A stretch of DNA of 64,000 nucleotides from Novosphingobium pokkalii (lineage in GTDB: Bacteria; Pseudomonadota; Alphaproteobacteria; Sphingomonadales; Sphingomonadaceae): the NCBI RefSeq assembly GCF_014652855.1, contig NZ_BMZP01000001.1, positions 331,140 through 395,139 of the forward strand. Direction: 5' to 3'. Under the pieces are notes generated by a model, which saw only the letters and a list, made by a program, of their open reading frames with translations, was not told where the DNA came from and did no database searches. Of the stretch, positions 55,679 through 63,902 are shown in pieces. Numbering within the stretch: position 1 is the stretch's first letter; each line of letters opens with the position of its first letter. The position numbers and the translations under genes were made by a program.

Positions 55679-57877
55679 TCAGAACTTGGCGCCCACCGTT
55701 ACGCCGTAGGTGCGCGGATTGCCGATATGGTTGTAATCAAAGCCGAAGCCGGCCAGCAAATCCACGCGCGAGGTGAAATAGAGCTTGTTAGACAGGTTCT
55801 TAGCCCAGGCTGACGCAGTATAGCGGCCATCGGCGCTTTCCCAGTCGATATGCCCGCCAACCAGGGCATAGCCCTTCTGCTCCAGCCGCGCGATATTGAT
55901 CACTTCAAAGTATTGCGCCGATTGATAGGCCACTTCGGGATGCAGCGACAAAGCACCCCAAGCACCCTTGGCCACCGTCACGTCCACCCCCGCGTTGGCT
56001 GAGAAATCAGGCGCGTTGGACAGCTTGTGCCCGGCCACATCGACGCCGCTGACCGTGCCTTTCTGGATGCGGGCGGAAAGCAGGCCCAGCCCGGCGCGCA
56101 GCGACAGGGCCTCGCTTGCGCGGATATTGAGTTCCGCCTCGGCGCCATAGATCCGGCTCTTGGGAATGTTGAGCAGGGTCTGCGCCGCAGTGGTGGGATC
56201 GACGTTGATGAACTGCTGGTTGCGATAATCATAATAGAACGCCGCCATGTTCAGCGTCACGCGCCGGTCCCACAGCCGTGTCTTGGCGCCCACTTCGTAA
56301 GAGGTCACCTGCTCGGCCTTGGCCACGCTCAACTCGGCGGGATCGAAAAAGGCCTGCGCGTTGAAGCTTGGCGCGCGATAGCCCCGGCTTACGCTGGCAT
56401 AGAGCAGGTCGCCACTCGCCAGCTTGTAATCCACGCCGATCTTGCCCGAAAGGTTGTCGGTGGAAAAAGGCAGGGTGGAATTGGGAATGAGGTTCATCAC
56501 CAGCACATCGTCATAGCCATAGGCGTTGGACGTAAACCCGCTCTGGGTGCCGGTATCGTGGGTATAGCGCAGGCCGCCGCGCAGCGTGAGCGCATCGGTC
56601 AACTTGTATTTCAGGTCACTGTAAAGCGCGATGCTCTTCTTCACCTGGTCGAACCGGTTGCTCACCTTGCAGGCGATGGGGAAGCCATCGGCGCAATCGG
56701 CCGCCGTGATCGATCCATCCTCGTTCACGTCCACGTCGGTGGCGATTTCGAACGACGTGCTGTTGAACACCTTTTCGCGATTGAAATAGGCACCCAGGAT
56801 GAAATCGAACGGCCCGCCGAAATTGCTGGTCAGGCGCAGATCCTGCGCAAACTGGCTGGCCTTGTCGTAATAGGGGATTTCCAGCAGGCGGCTGGCCGTG
56901 CCGTCGGTATCCTCGCGGAAGAACAGCGTGCCTGCGTCATAGCTGGTGATGCTGGTCAGCGCGAGAGCGTCGGACAAGTCGATATTGGCGGTCAGCGCCA
57001 CCGAATTGGTCACGGCGCGGCGGCGCGTGGCCACGTCGCTGGCGATCTGCCAGGTGGAAAGGCCGGGCCGGTTGGTCGCCTCGGGCTGGGCATAGATGCC
57101 ATAGTTGTGCGGATTCTGGAAACTGTGCGAAGCGCGCAGCGTGAAGCGCACGCCATCGAGCGGCTCCCACTTCAGCGTGCCGCGCACCGCCCATTCGCGC
57201 GTTTCGGCCAGATCGGGCATGCCCGGCACCACGTTCTTGAACCAGCCATCGGCCCGGGCAAACGTGCCGGCCACGCGCAACGCAGCCTTGTCCCCCAGCG
57301 GCACGTTGACCGCCCCGTTCAGGTCCACCCGGTTGTAATTGCCATAGCCGGCGTTGAAATAGCCGCTGGTCTCGCCCAGCTTGGCATCGCGGCTGATGAT
57401 GTTGACCGCGCCGCCGGTGGTGTTCTTGCCATAGAGCGTGCCCTGCGGCCCGCGCAGCACTTCCACCCGCTCCAGATCGTACATCGCCACGCCCAGGAAC
57501 GCGAAGTTGCCCTTATAGACTTCGTCGTAATAGGTCGCCACCGGGCTCGACTGGTTGAGGCTGTAGTCCGACATCGAAACGCCGCGCAGCGCGAAGATCG
57601 GGGTATTGTCACCCACGATGCTGGTCAACTGGAGGTTGGCCACCTTGGTGACCAGGCTATCCACATTGGTGATGCGTGACTTGGCCAACTGGTCTCCGCC
57701 GACGGCCGAGACCGAGATCGGCACCGATTGCAGGTTTTCCGATCGCTTGGTCGCCGTCACCACGATTTCGCCCGGCGCTGATGCACTGTCCTGCGGGGGC
57801 GGCGCCTCGGCCGCGCGAACGGGGTGTGCCATGGCGATCGCAGCCAGGGCCACTCCGCCGAAAACGTGATTCCTCAT
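55679..57877 (-). CDS. TonB-dependent receptor of the amine operon
   Basis: 732-residue outer-membrane importer: signal peptide (GGVALAAIAMAHPVRAAEA), GEIVVTATKRSENLQSVPIS, plug with LRGVSMSDYSLNQSSP and VLRGPQGTLYGKNTTGGAVN, and barrel ending YGVTVGAKF. GGAGGGAAG lies before ATG 57877, 30 bases after the cytochrome c stop. It belongs to the sphingomonad catabolic TBDR group. Its place inside the amine dehydrogenase/ALDH/ligase operon suggests it brings in the amine or a conjugate too large for porins. Confidence 0.93.
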   Translation of the reverse strand: MRNHVFGGVALAAIAMAHPVRAAEAPPPQDSASAPGEIVVTATKRSENLQSVPISVSAVGGDQLAKSRITNVDSLVTKVANLQLTSIVGDNTPIFALRGVSMSDYSLNQSSPVATYYDEVYKGNFAFLGVAMYDLERVEVLRGPQGTLYGKNTTGGAVNIISRDAKLGETSGYFNAGYGNYNRVDLNGAVNVPLGDKAALRVAGTFARADGWFKNVVPGMPDLAETREWAVRGTLKWEPLDGVRFTLRASHSFQNPHNYGIYAQPEATNRPGLSTWQIASDVATRRRAVTNSVALTANIDLSDALALTSITSYDAGTLFFREDTDGTASRLLEIPYYDKASQFAQDLRLTSNFGGPFDFILGAYFNREKVFNSTSFEIATDVDVNEDGSITAADCADGFPIACKVSNRFDQVKKSIALYSDLKYKLTDALTLRGGLRYTHDTGTQSGFTSNAYGYDDVLVMNLIPNSTLPFSTDNLSGKIGVDYKLASGDLLYASVSRGYRAPSFNAQAFFDPAELSVAKAEQVTSYEVGAKTRLWDRRVTLNMAAFYYDYRNQQFINVDPTTAAQTLLNIPKSRIYGAEAELNIRASEALSLRAGLGLLSARIQKGTVSGVDVAGHKLSNAPDFSANAGVDVTVAKGAWGALSLHPEVAYQSAQYFEVINIARLEQKGYALVGGHIDWESADGRYTASAWAKNLSNKLYFTSRVDLLAGFGFDYNHIGNPRTYGVTVGAKF

Positions 57878-57907
57878 GGACTTCCCTCCGTTGTATGGTT
57901 TCCCTGT

Positions 57908-58375
57908 TCAGTCCTGCTTGGTAGTAAAGCCTGCAACCAGGCGCGCTCTCATGGCGGCGCGCTCCAGGCGCAGGGGATGCTGTCGCAACTGGCCCAGTTC
58001 CCGCGCTGTATAAGGGCGGAAATCGGCCGGCATGTGCTGCGGATCGAATGTGTAAAGCGTCCAGTTCACCAGATTGGCGAGGCGCTGGTCATCGAGGTCG
58101 GTCGTGGCGACGCCCGGCACCCGGCCGATGAAGGCGCGTCCGCCGTCAACGCCCAGGAACTGCCCCACCACGCCGCGCATCGGCGGGTTGGAATGCCCGT
58201 CTCCGCTGCCGTCGGGGCGGTGGCAGCCCTGGCACTTGAGTTGATAATCGGTGCGCGCCTGCACCGGATCGACCACGCCGCGCATCGCCGCCGGCGTGGC
58301 GCGCGAAGACACGGTGGCGAGGCTCGCCGCGGCAAGGCCGGCCACCAGCACCAGGGCGAGCGGCCGGGCGGTCAT
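57908..58375 (-). CDS. Periplasmic c-type cytochrome (155 residues)
   Basis: Single-heme class I cytochrome c: signal peptide LALVLVAGLAAASLATVSSRA, heme site CQGCH (Cys48, Cys51, His52) and likely axial Met in DPQHMPADF. It overlaps the preceding cytochrome gene by 4 bases (ATGA). With its partner it probably carries electrons from the amine dehydrogenase to the respiratory chain in place of amicyanin (MauC). Not MauG: it is half the length and has only one CxxCH. Confidence 0.88.
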   Translation of the reverse strand: MTARPLALVLVAGLAAASLATVSSRATPAAMRGVVDPVQARTDYQLKCQGCHRPDGSGDGHSNPPMRGVVGQFLGVDGGRAFIGRVPGVATTDLDDQRLANLVNWTLYTFDPQHMPADFRPYTARELGQLRQHPLRLERAAMRARLVAGFTTKQD

Positions 58376-58845
58376 TTGCCGCCGGCTCCGGCGTGGAGCC
58401 GGGCGACGTCAGCGGGCCCAAGAGACGCGCCGCTCTGGCGCAACCGCGCCACTTCGCCGCTGTCGAACGGGCGGAACGCCGGGCCGGTCTTGGCAATCTT
58501 CGTGCCGACATGGTTGAGCACGGCCGCCACCGCGCCATCATCCAGCCCGCCCTGCGCCGGCATCACCCCGGCATAGGGCCGCCCTTCCACCGTGATCGGC
58601 CCCATCAGCCCGCGCGTGACGGCCAGCACGATGTAGCGCCGCCCGGCATCCTTGGCCGCCAAGGCACGGAAATCGGCACCAAGCGGCGGATAGGCGCCCG
58701 GAACGCCGGCCCCGGTGCGCGTGTGGCAGGCAGCACAGCGGGCAAAGACCGTGGCTCCATCAGGCGCCGCGCGCAGCGGATGGGTCGCCAGCAGAGCGGC
58801 CCCGCCGAGCGCGACCACCGCGCCGAGCACAGCCGCGCGCTTCAC
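58372..58845 (-). CDS. Periplasmic c-type cytochrome (157 residues)
   Basis: Single-heme cytochrome c starting at GTG 58845, which overlaps the mauA stop as GTGA. A signal peptide or anchor (VLGAVVALGGAALLATHPLRA), heme site CAACH (Cys37, Cys40, His41) and axial Met in YAGVMPAQGG are visible. The pattern GRPYAGVMP and AAVLNHVGTKI is that of cytochrome domains beside alcohol and amine dehydrogenases. Together with the next gene it forms the likely electron acceptor pair of the TTQ enzyme. Confidence 0.86.
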   Translation of the reverse strand: MKRAAVLGAVVALGGAALLATHPLRAAPDGATVFARCAACHTRTGAGVPGAYPPLGADFRALAAKDAGRRYIVLAVTRGLMGPITVEGRPYAGVMPAQGGLDDGAVAAVLNHVGTKIAKTGPAFRPFDSGEVARLRQSGASLGPADVARLHAGAGGK

Positions 58846-59408
58846 TTGCCTTTCTCCAGCGCGACGCCGATCACCGCCGCCACCGAGCAGTTGTAAACGC
58901 TGCTCTGCGAGCCCAGGCACCAGTTGTAGTCGTTGTTCGACTGCGGACGCACTTGTGGGCGATCGCCCTCGTTGCGGTTGCACAGGCACTGCCCGCACGA
59001 AGAGGTGCCGCAGCAATCGTTGTAGCTGATGACATAGGCACGCCCGTCGGCCGGGTTGGTGCAGGTGCCGATCCAGGTGATCGGGCTCATTTCCGTGCCC
59101 GGCGGGCAGGTGTTCACCGTACCGCCGCAGCAGGAGCAGAGGAAGCCGTCGATTGCACAATAGCGCCAGTAGTCGCAGCTTGCCTGGTCGCCGGGATCCT
59201 GGTCCAGGCCGCTGGCCATGATCGGCCGCGCCGCGCCTGCGGGGTGGGCGCCATGCCCCCCTTCCCCACTGGCGGCACGCGCCACGGGCAGCACCGGAAA
59301 GGCAGCCGCGCCGGTCATTCCCGCACCCAGCAGCGCCAGGATGGAGCGGCGGCTGGTGCCCCGCGCCACGCGACGCGAGAAGGTTTCGGTCAGTTTGTCG
59401 AACCGCAT
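58842..59408 (-). CDS. mauA: TTQ-dependent amine dehydrogenase small subunit (MauA-like)
   Basis: 188-residue catalytic subunit of a methylamine/aralkylamine dehydrogenase. A twin-arginine signal (TSRRSILALLGAG) exports the folded protein. The Cys-rich domain has WRYCAIDGFLCSCCGGTVNT with Asp87 equivalent to the catalytic Asp32 of the Paracoccus enzyme, and the two Trp of the TTQ cofactor correspond to Trp112 (ITWIGTC) and Trp153 (YNWCLGS). Order B-E-D-A is that of mau clusters. Whether the substrate is methylamine or an aromatic amine is unknown; the downstream ALDH and CoA ligase favour a larger amine. Confidence 0.93.
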   Translation of the reverse strand: MRFDKLTETFSRRVARGTSRRSILALLGAGMTGAAAFPVLPVARAASGEGGHGAHPAGAARPIMASGLDQDPGDQASCDYWRYCAIDGFLCSCCGGTVNTCPPGTEMSPITWIGTCTNPADGRAYVISYNDCCGTSSCGQCLCNRNEGDRPQVRPQSNNDYNWCLGSQSSVYNCSVAAVIGVALEKGK

Positions 59409-59411
59409 GGC

Positions 59412-60002
59412 TCAGGCCTCCTTCTGGCGGCGGGCGAGGAAATCCTGGATCGAAGCAACGCCCCGCTCCTTCGCTTCGAACAGGCTTTCCAAGTGTTCGC
59501 GGCTGTTGACGAGGCCGAGCGAGGCGACGCGGCCTTCCTCGTCGAGCAGCACGGCATAGGGCAGCTTGGCGACGCCGAAAGCGCGGCCGAGTGCTTCGCT
59601 GAGCACCAGCGGCAAGCCATCGAGGCCATGCTCACGCGCCATGGCGCGATAGGCCGCCTTGCTGCCATCGCCGGCCACGACCAGGTCGAGCCAGCCCGCC
59701 TCGGCCCGCGCCGCGCTGCGCACCACCGGCAACAGCGATTTGCACATCGGGCATTCGGGCGACGCGAAGAACAGGAGCTGGCTGCGGCCCGCGCGCTTGC
59801 CGCCGATCGCCACCGGAGCACCATCGATATCGGCCAGGGTCATCGGCGTGGCTTTTTCACCCAAGGCGACATTCTGGTGCAGGGTCAAGGCGCCGGCCGG
59901 GGCAATGCGTTCATGCAGCACGCCCACCTGGCGGGCGAGCGCGGCAATCAGCAGGCCTTCGACGATCACGGCGGTCCAGAGCAGGATCTGGCTGGTCAGC
60001 AT
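59412..60002 (-). CDS. mauD: Methylamine utilization protein MauD, thioredoxin-like
   Basis: 196-residue membrane-anchored thioredoxin-fold protein needed for disulphide formation in the small subunit. One N-terminal helix (SQILLWTAVIVEGLLIAALA) is followed by a thioredoxin domain with CPMC (Cys84-Cys87, in SPECPMCKSLLP) and cis-Pro in AKLPYAVLLDEEG. GGAGG lies 8 bases before ATG 60002; the ATG overlaps the mauE stop by one base. The placement between mauE and mauA is diagnostic. Confidence 0.93.
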   Translation of the reverse strand: MLTSQILLWTAVIVEGLLIAALARQVGVLHERIAPAGALTLHQNVALGEKATPMTLADIDGAPVAIGGKRAGRSQLLFFASPECPMCKSLLPVVRSAARAEAGWLDLVVAGDGSKAAYRAMAREHGLDGLPLVLSEALGRAFGVAKLPYAVLLDEEGRVASLGLVNSREHLESLFEAKERGVASIQDFLARRQKEA

Positions 60003-60490
60003 CACGCGGTCCTCCATGCAGGGCGGGGCGTGGCGAGCAACTCGCTCAGGCCCAGGTAGAGTGCCAAAAAGCCGGCAGCGGCAAACGGCGCATCGAGCGT
60101 GAATGGCGCTGCCGGCAGGGTGGAAACAGCAAGGGCCAGGGCTGCAAGGCCAGCCGGTCGGGCGACGACCGCCGCCGTCACCGGCTTGGCGCGGGCCGCC
60201 AGATCGCACCCGCAATCGAGCGTGTGGCCGCGTTGCCGCCACAGCAGCAGCGCGTAACTGGCCCAGACCGCGGCAGCGAGGACCGCGCCGATCACCCGCA
60301 ACGGCGGGATCAGCAGGAAGACCGCCGCCGCCATTTCGGCAGCCCCGGCCAGCAGCAGCAGCACCGGCCCAAGCGCGGCACCGCTGCCGGACAGGCGCGC
60401 GGCGATCGGAGCCAGGCGTTGATGACCCAGCACCTTGTGCCCCGCCGATGCGGCCAGCAGCATGGCGCAAAAGAGATCAGGCGCCCCCAT
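60002..60490 (-). CDS. mauE: Methylamine utilization protein MauE, membrane protein
   Basis: 162-residue four-helix inner-membrane protein of the DoxX/MauE family that works with MauD in maturing the small subunit. The conserved GHxxLxxxxRL-like start (SAGHKVLGHQRLAPIAARL) and the loop Cys pair TLDCGCD fit a disulphide relay role. The start is ATG 60490 (one-base overlap with the mauB stop) or GTG 60493. Confidence 0.88.
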   Translation of the reverse strand: MGAPDLFCAMLLAASAGHKVLGHQRLAPIAARLSGSGAALGPVLLLLAGAAEMAAAVFLLIPPLRVIGAVLAAAVWASYALLLWRQRGHTLDCGCDLAARAKPVTAAVVARPAGLAALALAVSTLPAAPFTLDAPFAAAGFLALYLGLSELLATPRPAWRTA

Positions 60491-61692
60491 CACGGCACCG
60501 TGACCATGATCGGGTTGGCCGCCACCGTGGCGCCCAGCGTGCGCACGAACGCGCCGCTGACGGCATCATAGACGTCGATCACGCCATCGGCGCGCGCGGC
60601 CACCAGATGTGGCTGCTCCTCGCGCGTGACGCCGATCGCCACGCTCTGGCCCTTGAGCGCGATACGCTGCACGCGGGCCTTCTTCACAGGATCGATCACC
60701 CAGACTTCGGTGCCGCCGTCCTTGTGGCTGCCTTCCTTGCCATAGGGGCTCATCAACACATAGAGCCGCCCGGCGGCATCGGCGTGGATCACTTCCCAGC
60801 CGCCCGGACGCCACTCCGGCGCGCCGCCTTCGGCGGTGCCGACGCTGAAACTGCCGGGCAGCGGGCGGATCACCTCGCCCGACAGGTCAAAGCCCTGGAT
60901 CATCCCGTAGAAGCTGACGAACCACGCTGTCTTGCCGACAATCGCCGGGGTGCCGAACAGCGGCTGGCGATCGATGTCCTGCACCTTGGCCACAGTTTTG
61001 GAACTGGCCGCCCCGCCCTTGTCGTCCAGCGTCACGCTGAAGGCGGAGCCATCGGCGCAGAGGCTGGTGAAGCCGCGCACCCCGGTGGGATAGATCTGCG
61101 CGCAGCCGGGCAGGTCAATCTCGTTCAATATCTTGCGCGCTGCCAGGTCTACCACCGTCACCGACTGGGCCGGGGTGAAATTGGCGATCAGCGCCCACTT
61201 GCCGTCGTTGGTGAACTGGAACAGGTGCGGATAGGTCACCGATTGCTGGCGCTTGCCACCGGGCAGCACGATCTCGCCCTTGGGCTCCAGCGTCGCCATG
61301 TCCCAGATGGTGATCGCATCGGTGCGTTCCCCGCGCGACAGGCGGCTGTAGAACGTTTCGGCGGTGTAGATTTCCCCGCGCTCACGCGAGACGAGCATGT
61401 TGGCAAACTGCGCCGCGCGCACCAGGCCCTTGAGCGGGCGGACCGGATCGGCGGTGTCCACCACCGCCAAGCGGCCATCGACGATCGACTGGAAGCGGAA
61501 ATCGTGGATCAGCACCCAGCTTGCCGGCCACTGCGTCGGCAGCTTGGCGACGCTGGGCAGGGTCTCTTCGGGCAAGGGTTTGGGAAAGGCGGCAGAAGCC
61601 GCACTTGGCGCCGCCAGCGCAGGCGCGCTTCCCTGGATCGAAAGGGCCGAAGTAGCAGCAGCAAGCCCTGCTGCAAGGGCGAAGGATCGCAT
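60490..61692 (-). CDS. mauB: TTQ-dependent amine dehydrogenase large subunit (MauB-like)
   Basis: 400-residue periplasmic seven-bladed beta-propeller, the heavy chain of the amine dehydrogenase. The signal peptide is LAAGLAAATSALSIQGSAPALA. Blade repeats of the type GRLAVVDTADPVRPLKGL, DAITIWDMATLEPKGEI and EVWVIDPVKKARVQRIAL are present, with the family start LPTQWPASWVLIHDFRF. ATG 61692 follows GGGGGGA. It is the first gene of the operon, so the operator at 61763-61790 should control all nine genes. Confidence 0.92.
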   Translation of the reverse strand: MRSFALAAGLAAATSALSIQGSAPALAAPSAASAAFPKPLPEETLPSVAKLPTQWPASWVLIHDFRFQSIVDGRLAVVDTADPVRPLKGLVRAAQFANMLVSRERGEIYTAETFYSRLSRGERTDAITIWDMATLEPKGEIVLPGGKRQQSVTYPHLFQFTNDGKWALIANFTPAQSVTVVDLAARKILNEIDLPGCAQIYPTGVRGFTSLCADGSAFSVTLDDKGGAASSKTVAKVQDIDRQPLFGTPAIVGKTAWFVSFYGMIQGFDLSGEVIRPLPGSFSVGTAEGGAPEWRPGGWEVIHADAAGRLYVLMSPYGKEGSHKDGGTEVWVIDPVKKARVQRIALKGQSVAIGVTREEQPHLVAARADGVIDVYDAVSGAFVRTLGATVAANPIMVTVP

Positions 61693-61762
61693 CGTGTGTC
61701 CCCCCATGGCGGCCGATGGGCTCGCCTTGTGCAACACAAGATGACCTTTCAGACACAAAACT

Positions 61763-61790
61763 GTCAATTGACCTAAATTTGTCGAGTGAC
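61763..61790. promoter_or_regulatory. Tandem GTCnAnTGAC sites in the mauB/tetR divergent promoter
   Basis: GTCAATTGAC (61763-61772, a perfect palindrome) and GTCGAGTGAC (61781-61790, near-palindrome) are 18 bp apart, each followed by CT. A third TGACCT is at 61742-61747. The layout suits two TetR dimers bound side by side between the divergent mauB and tetR genes. Confidence 0.5.
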
Positions 61791-61837
61791 CTATTTTATG
61801 AGAGGTGCTAAACTCTCCTGAAATTGGGGGAGACGCG

Positions 61838-62497
61838 ATGACAAATCAGATGGATAGTGTGCCGCGACTGGTCACCGACCTGATCGTCCCGGAGCGCGAG
61901 GGAGGCTATCTCAAAGGGCGGGAAACGCGCGAACTGATCCTGCGCACGGCGCTGACCATCCTGATCGAGCATGGCTATCCGGCGATGTCGATGCGCCGAG
62001 TCGCGGCCGAATGCGGGATGAAGTTCGGCAACCTGACCTATCACTACCGCAGCCGCGAAGACCTGGTGCGCGAACTGCTCGAAGCGGTCATCCGCTCTTA
62101 TGAAGTGGAATTCGCGGCCATCGCGCACATGCCTGGCGCTTCCCCCGAGGACCGCCTTCGCCGCGTGTGCCTGTTCATCCTGGAAGACATCCGCACCAAG
62201 AAGACCACGCATCTCTTTCCCGAGATCTGGGCCCTGTCGAACCACGAACCCTTCGTGTTCGACCTGATGCACGCGCTCTATGTGCGCGCCCGCGCGCCGA
62301 TCCGCGCCATCATTGATGAAATGCGGCCCGACCTGCCTGCCGCCTTGCGCGAGGATATGGCCCTGTTCATTTCGGCCAGCATGGAAGGCATGACCGTCTT
62401 TGCCGGCCACGCCAAACCGTTCGAACCGCGCATGCCATCGATCGAGCGGATCGCGGTGCAATCCTTCCTCGATCTGGTGCGCAGCACGCCAGCCTGA
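61838..62497 (+). CDS. TetR family regulator of the amine operon
   Basis: 219-residue regulator. The helix-turn-helix reads MRRVAAECGMKFGNLTYHYRS (core VAAECGMKFGNLTYHY, about residues 50-66) and the C-terminal domain has LFPEIWALSNHEPFVFDLM. GGGGGAG lies 5 bases before ATG 61838. It is divergent from mauB with tandem half-palindromes between, so it most likely represses the mau operon until an amine or aldehyde is present; repression versus activation is not visible from sequence. Confidence 0.9.
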   Translation: MTNQMDSVPRLVTDLIVPEREGGYLKGRETRELILRTALTILIEHGYPAMSMRRVAAECGMKFGNLTYHYRSREDLVRELLEAVIRSYEVEFAAIAHMPGASPEDRLRRVCLFILEDIRTKKTTHLFPEIWALSNHEPFVFDLMHALYVRARAPIRAIIDEMRPDLPAALREDMALFISASMEGMTVFAGHAKPFEPRMPSIERIAVQSFLDLVRSTPA

Positions 62498-62513
62498 CGT
62501 TCAGGCCGGCGTG
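62485..62513. terminator. Hairpin at the tetR/amidohydrolase convergent junction
   Basis: CACGCCAGCCTGA pairs with TCAGGCCGGCGTG (13 bp, one mismatch) around CGT; it contains the tetR stop codon. Confidence 0.55.
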
Positions 62514-62532
62514 CGCGAGGGCAAAAGCCCCA

Positions 62533-63852
62533 TCAAATCCGGGGTTCGCTGTGATCCTTCACGATGCGGCCGCCCTGCATGACGAAACGCACGCGCTGCA
62601 ACTCGGTCACGTCGACCATCGGATCCTTGTCGGTGGCGACGATATCGGCAAAGGCGCCGGGGCTGATCGCGCCGATGCGGCTTTCGCCGATCAGCGTCGC
62701 TGCACCGGTCCACGAGCTGCGCAAGACGTCGGCCACAGGCATTCCGGCCTTGGCCATCAGCTCGAATTCACGCGCGTTCTGGCCGTGGTGATAGACCCCG
62801 GCATCGGTGCCGAATGCGATCTTCACCCCCGCCTTCCACGCGGCATAGAGGTTCTTGGCCATGATCGGGCCAACCGCCAGCGCCTTTTCCGCCATCGACG
62901 GGCCGAGCAATTCGGGATGCTTCTGGGCAAATTCCACCACCGTGGCGCCAGCGATCAGCGTGGGCACCAAGTATGTGCCGTGGCTCTTCATGATGGTATA
63001 GCTCGCAGGCGTGGCAAAGCTGCCGTGCTCGATCGAGTCCACGCCGATGTCGCTGGCGTGGTCGATCGCCTGGGCGCCATGGGCATGGGCGGCCACGCGC
63101 AGATGCAGGGTATGGGCGGTTTCCACCACGGCCTTGATTTCCGCATCGGTCATCAACTGGGCCTGGGGATCGTCGCCCACGCTGGCGACGCCACCCGACG
63201 GCACGATCTTGATGAGATCCACGCCATCGCGGAAGTGCTCACGCACTTTCTTCACGGCCTCATCCGGCCCATCGACAATACCGTCCTGCCATTCCGGCTT
63301 GGTCAGCGCCGGATCGAAGCCGTTGGCCGGGTCGCCGTGGCCGCCGGTGGGGCTCAGGATACTGCCCGAAACCCACATGCGCGGGCCAGGGATGGTGCCG
63401 GCCTTCTGCGCCCGCTTGAGCGCAACGACGACGGCGGTATCCCCGCCCACGTCGCGCACGGAGGTGAAGCCGGCCAGCAGGGTCAGCCGCGCGTTGCCCA
63501 CGCCCTCCAGCGTTTCGTCATAACCGCTCTTGGTCACGCTCTGGAGCTGGGCGTTGCCCTTGGTCAGATCGAGCGTAAGGTGAACGTGGGCATCGATCAG
63601 GCCGGGCATGACCGTGCTTTGCGACAGGTCCACCACGTCAGCCCCGGCCGGCGTCACAAAGCCATCCTGCACGCCCGTGATCTGGTCATCGTGGACCAGG
63701 ATCGACACGTTCGCACGTTCCCCGGCGTTGACGCCGTCGATCAGGTGACCGGCATGGATCACATAGTCGCGCGCCTGGGCCTGTGCTCCCAGGATCGGCG
63801 CGGCGGCGATCGTCATGGCCAGCGATACACTGGCCAGCAAGGACTTCTTCAT
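62533..63852 (-). CDS. Exported metal-dependent amidohydrolase
   Basis: 439-residue periplasmic hydrolase with signal peptide ASVSLAMTIAAAPILGAQAQA. The TIM-barrel metal site is intact: HxH in DAHVHL, the carboxylated-Lys position in DLIKIVPSGG, His in RVAAHAHG and SIEHGS, and Asp in FGTDAGVY. The sequence pattern matches the imidazolonepropionase-like/Xaa-Pro dipeptidase (prolidase Sgx-like) amidohydrolases found in sphingomonads and Caulobacter. AGGGAG is 7 bases before ATG. A dipeptidase role is likely but not proven. Confidence 0.92.
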   Translation of the reverse strand: MKKSLLASVSLAMTIAAAPILGAQAQARDYVIHAGHLIDGVNAGERANVSILVHDDQITGVQDGFVTPAGADVVDLSQSTVMPGLIDAHVHLTLDLTKGNAQLQSVTKSGYDETLEGVGNARLTLLAGFTSVRDVGGDTAVVVALKRAQKAGTIPGPRMWVSGSILSPTGGHGDPANGFDPALTKPEWQDGIVDGPDEAVKKVREHFRDGVDLIKIVPSGGVASVGDDPQAQLMTDAEIKAVVETAHTLHLRVAAHAHGAQAIDHASDIGVDSIEHGSFATPASYTIMKSHGTYLVPTLIAGATVVEFAQKHPELLGPSMAEKALAVGPIMAKNLYAAWKAGVKIAFGTDAGVYHHGQNAREFELMAKAGMPVADVLRSSWTGAATLIGESRIGAISPGAFADIVATDKDPMVDVTELQRVRFVMQGGRIVKDHSEPRI

Positions 63853-63902
63853 TGGTCAAACTCCCTGAGAGACGGTTTTTCAATGCAATGTGAAGCGGGA
63901 TG

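Noticed and set aside
58372-58845. Calling this cytochrome MauG
   Set aside because: 157 residues with a single CxxCH; MauG is about twice as long with two heme sites.
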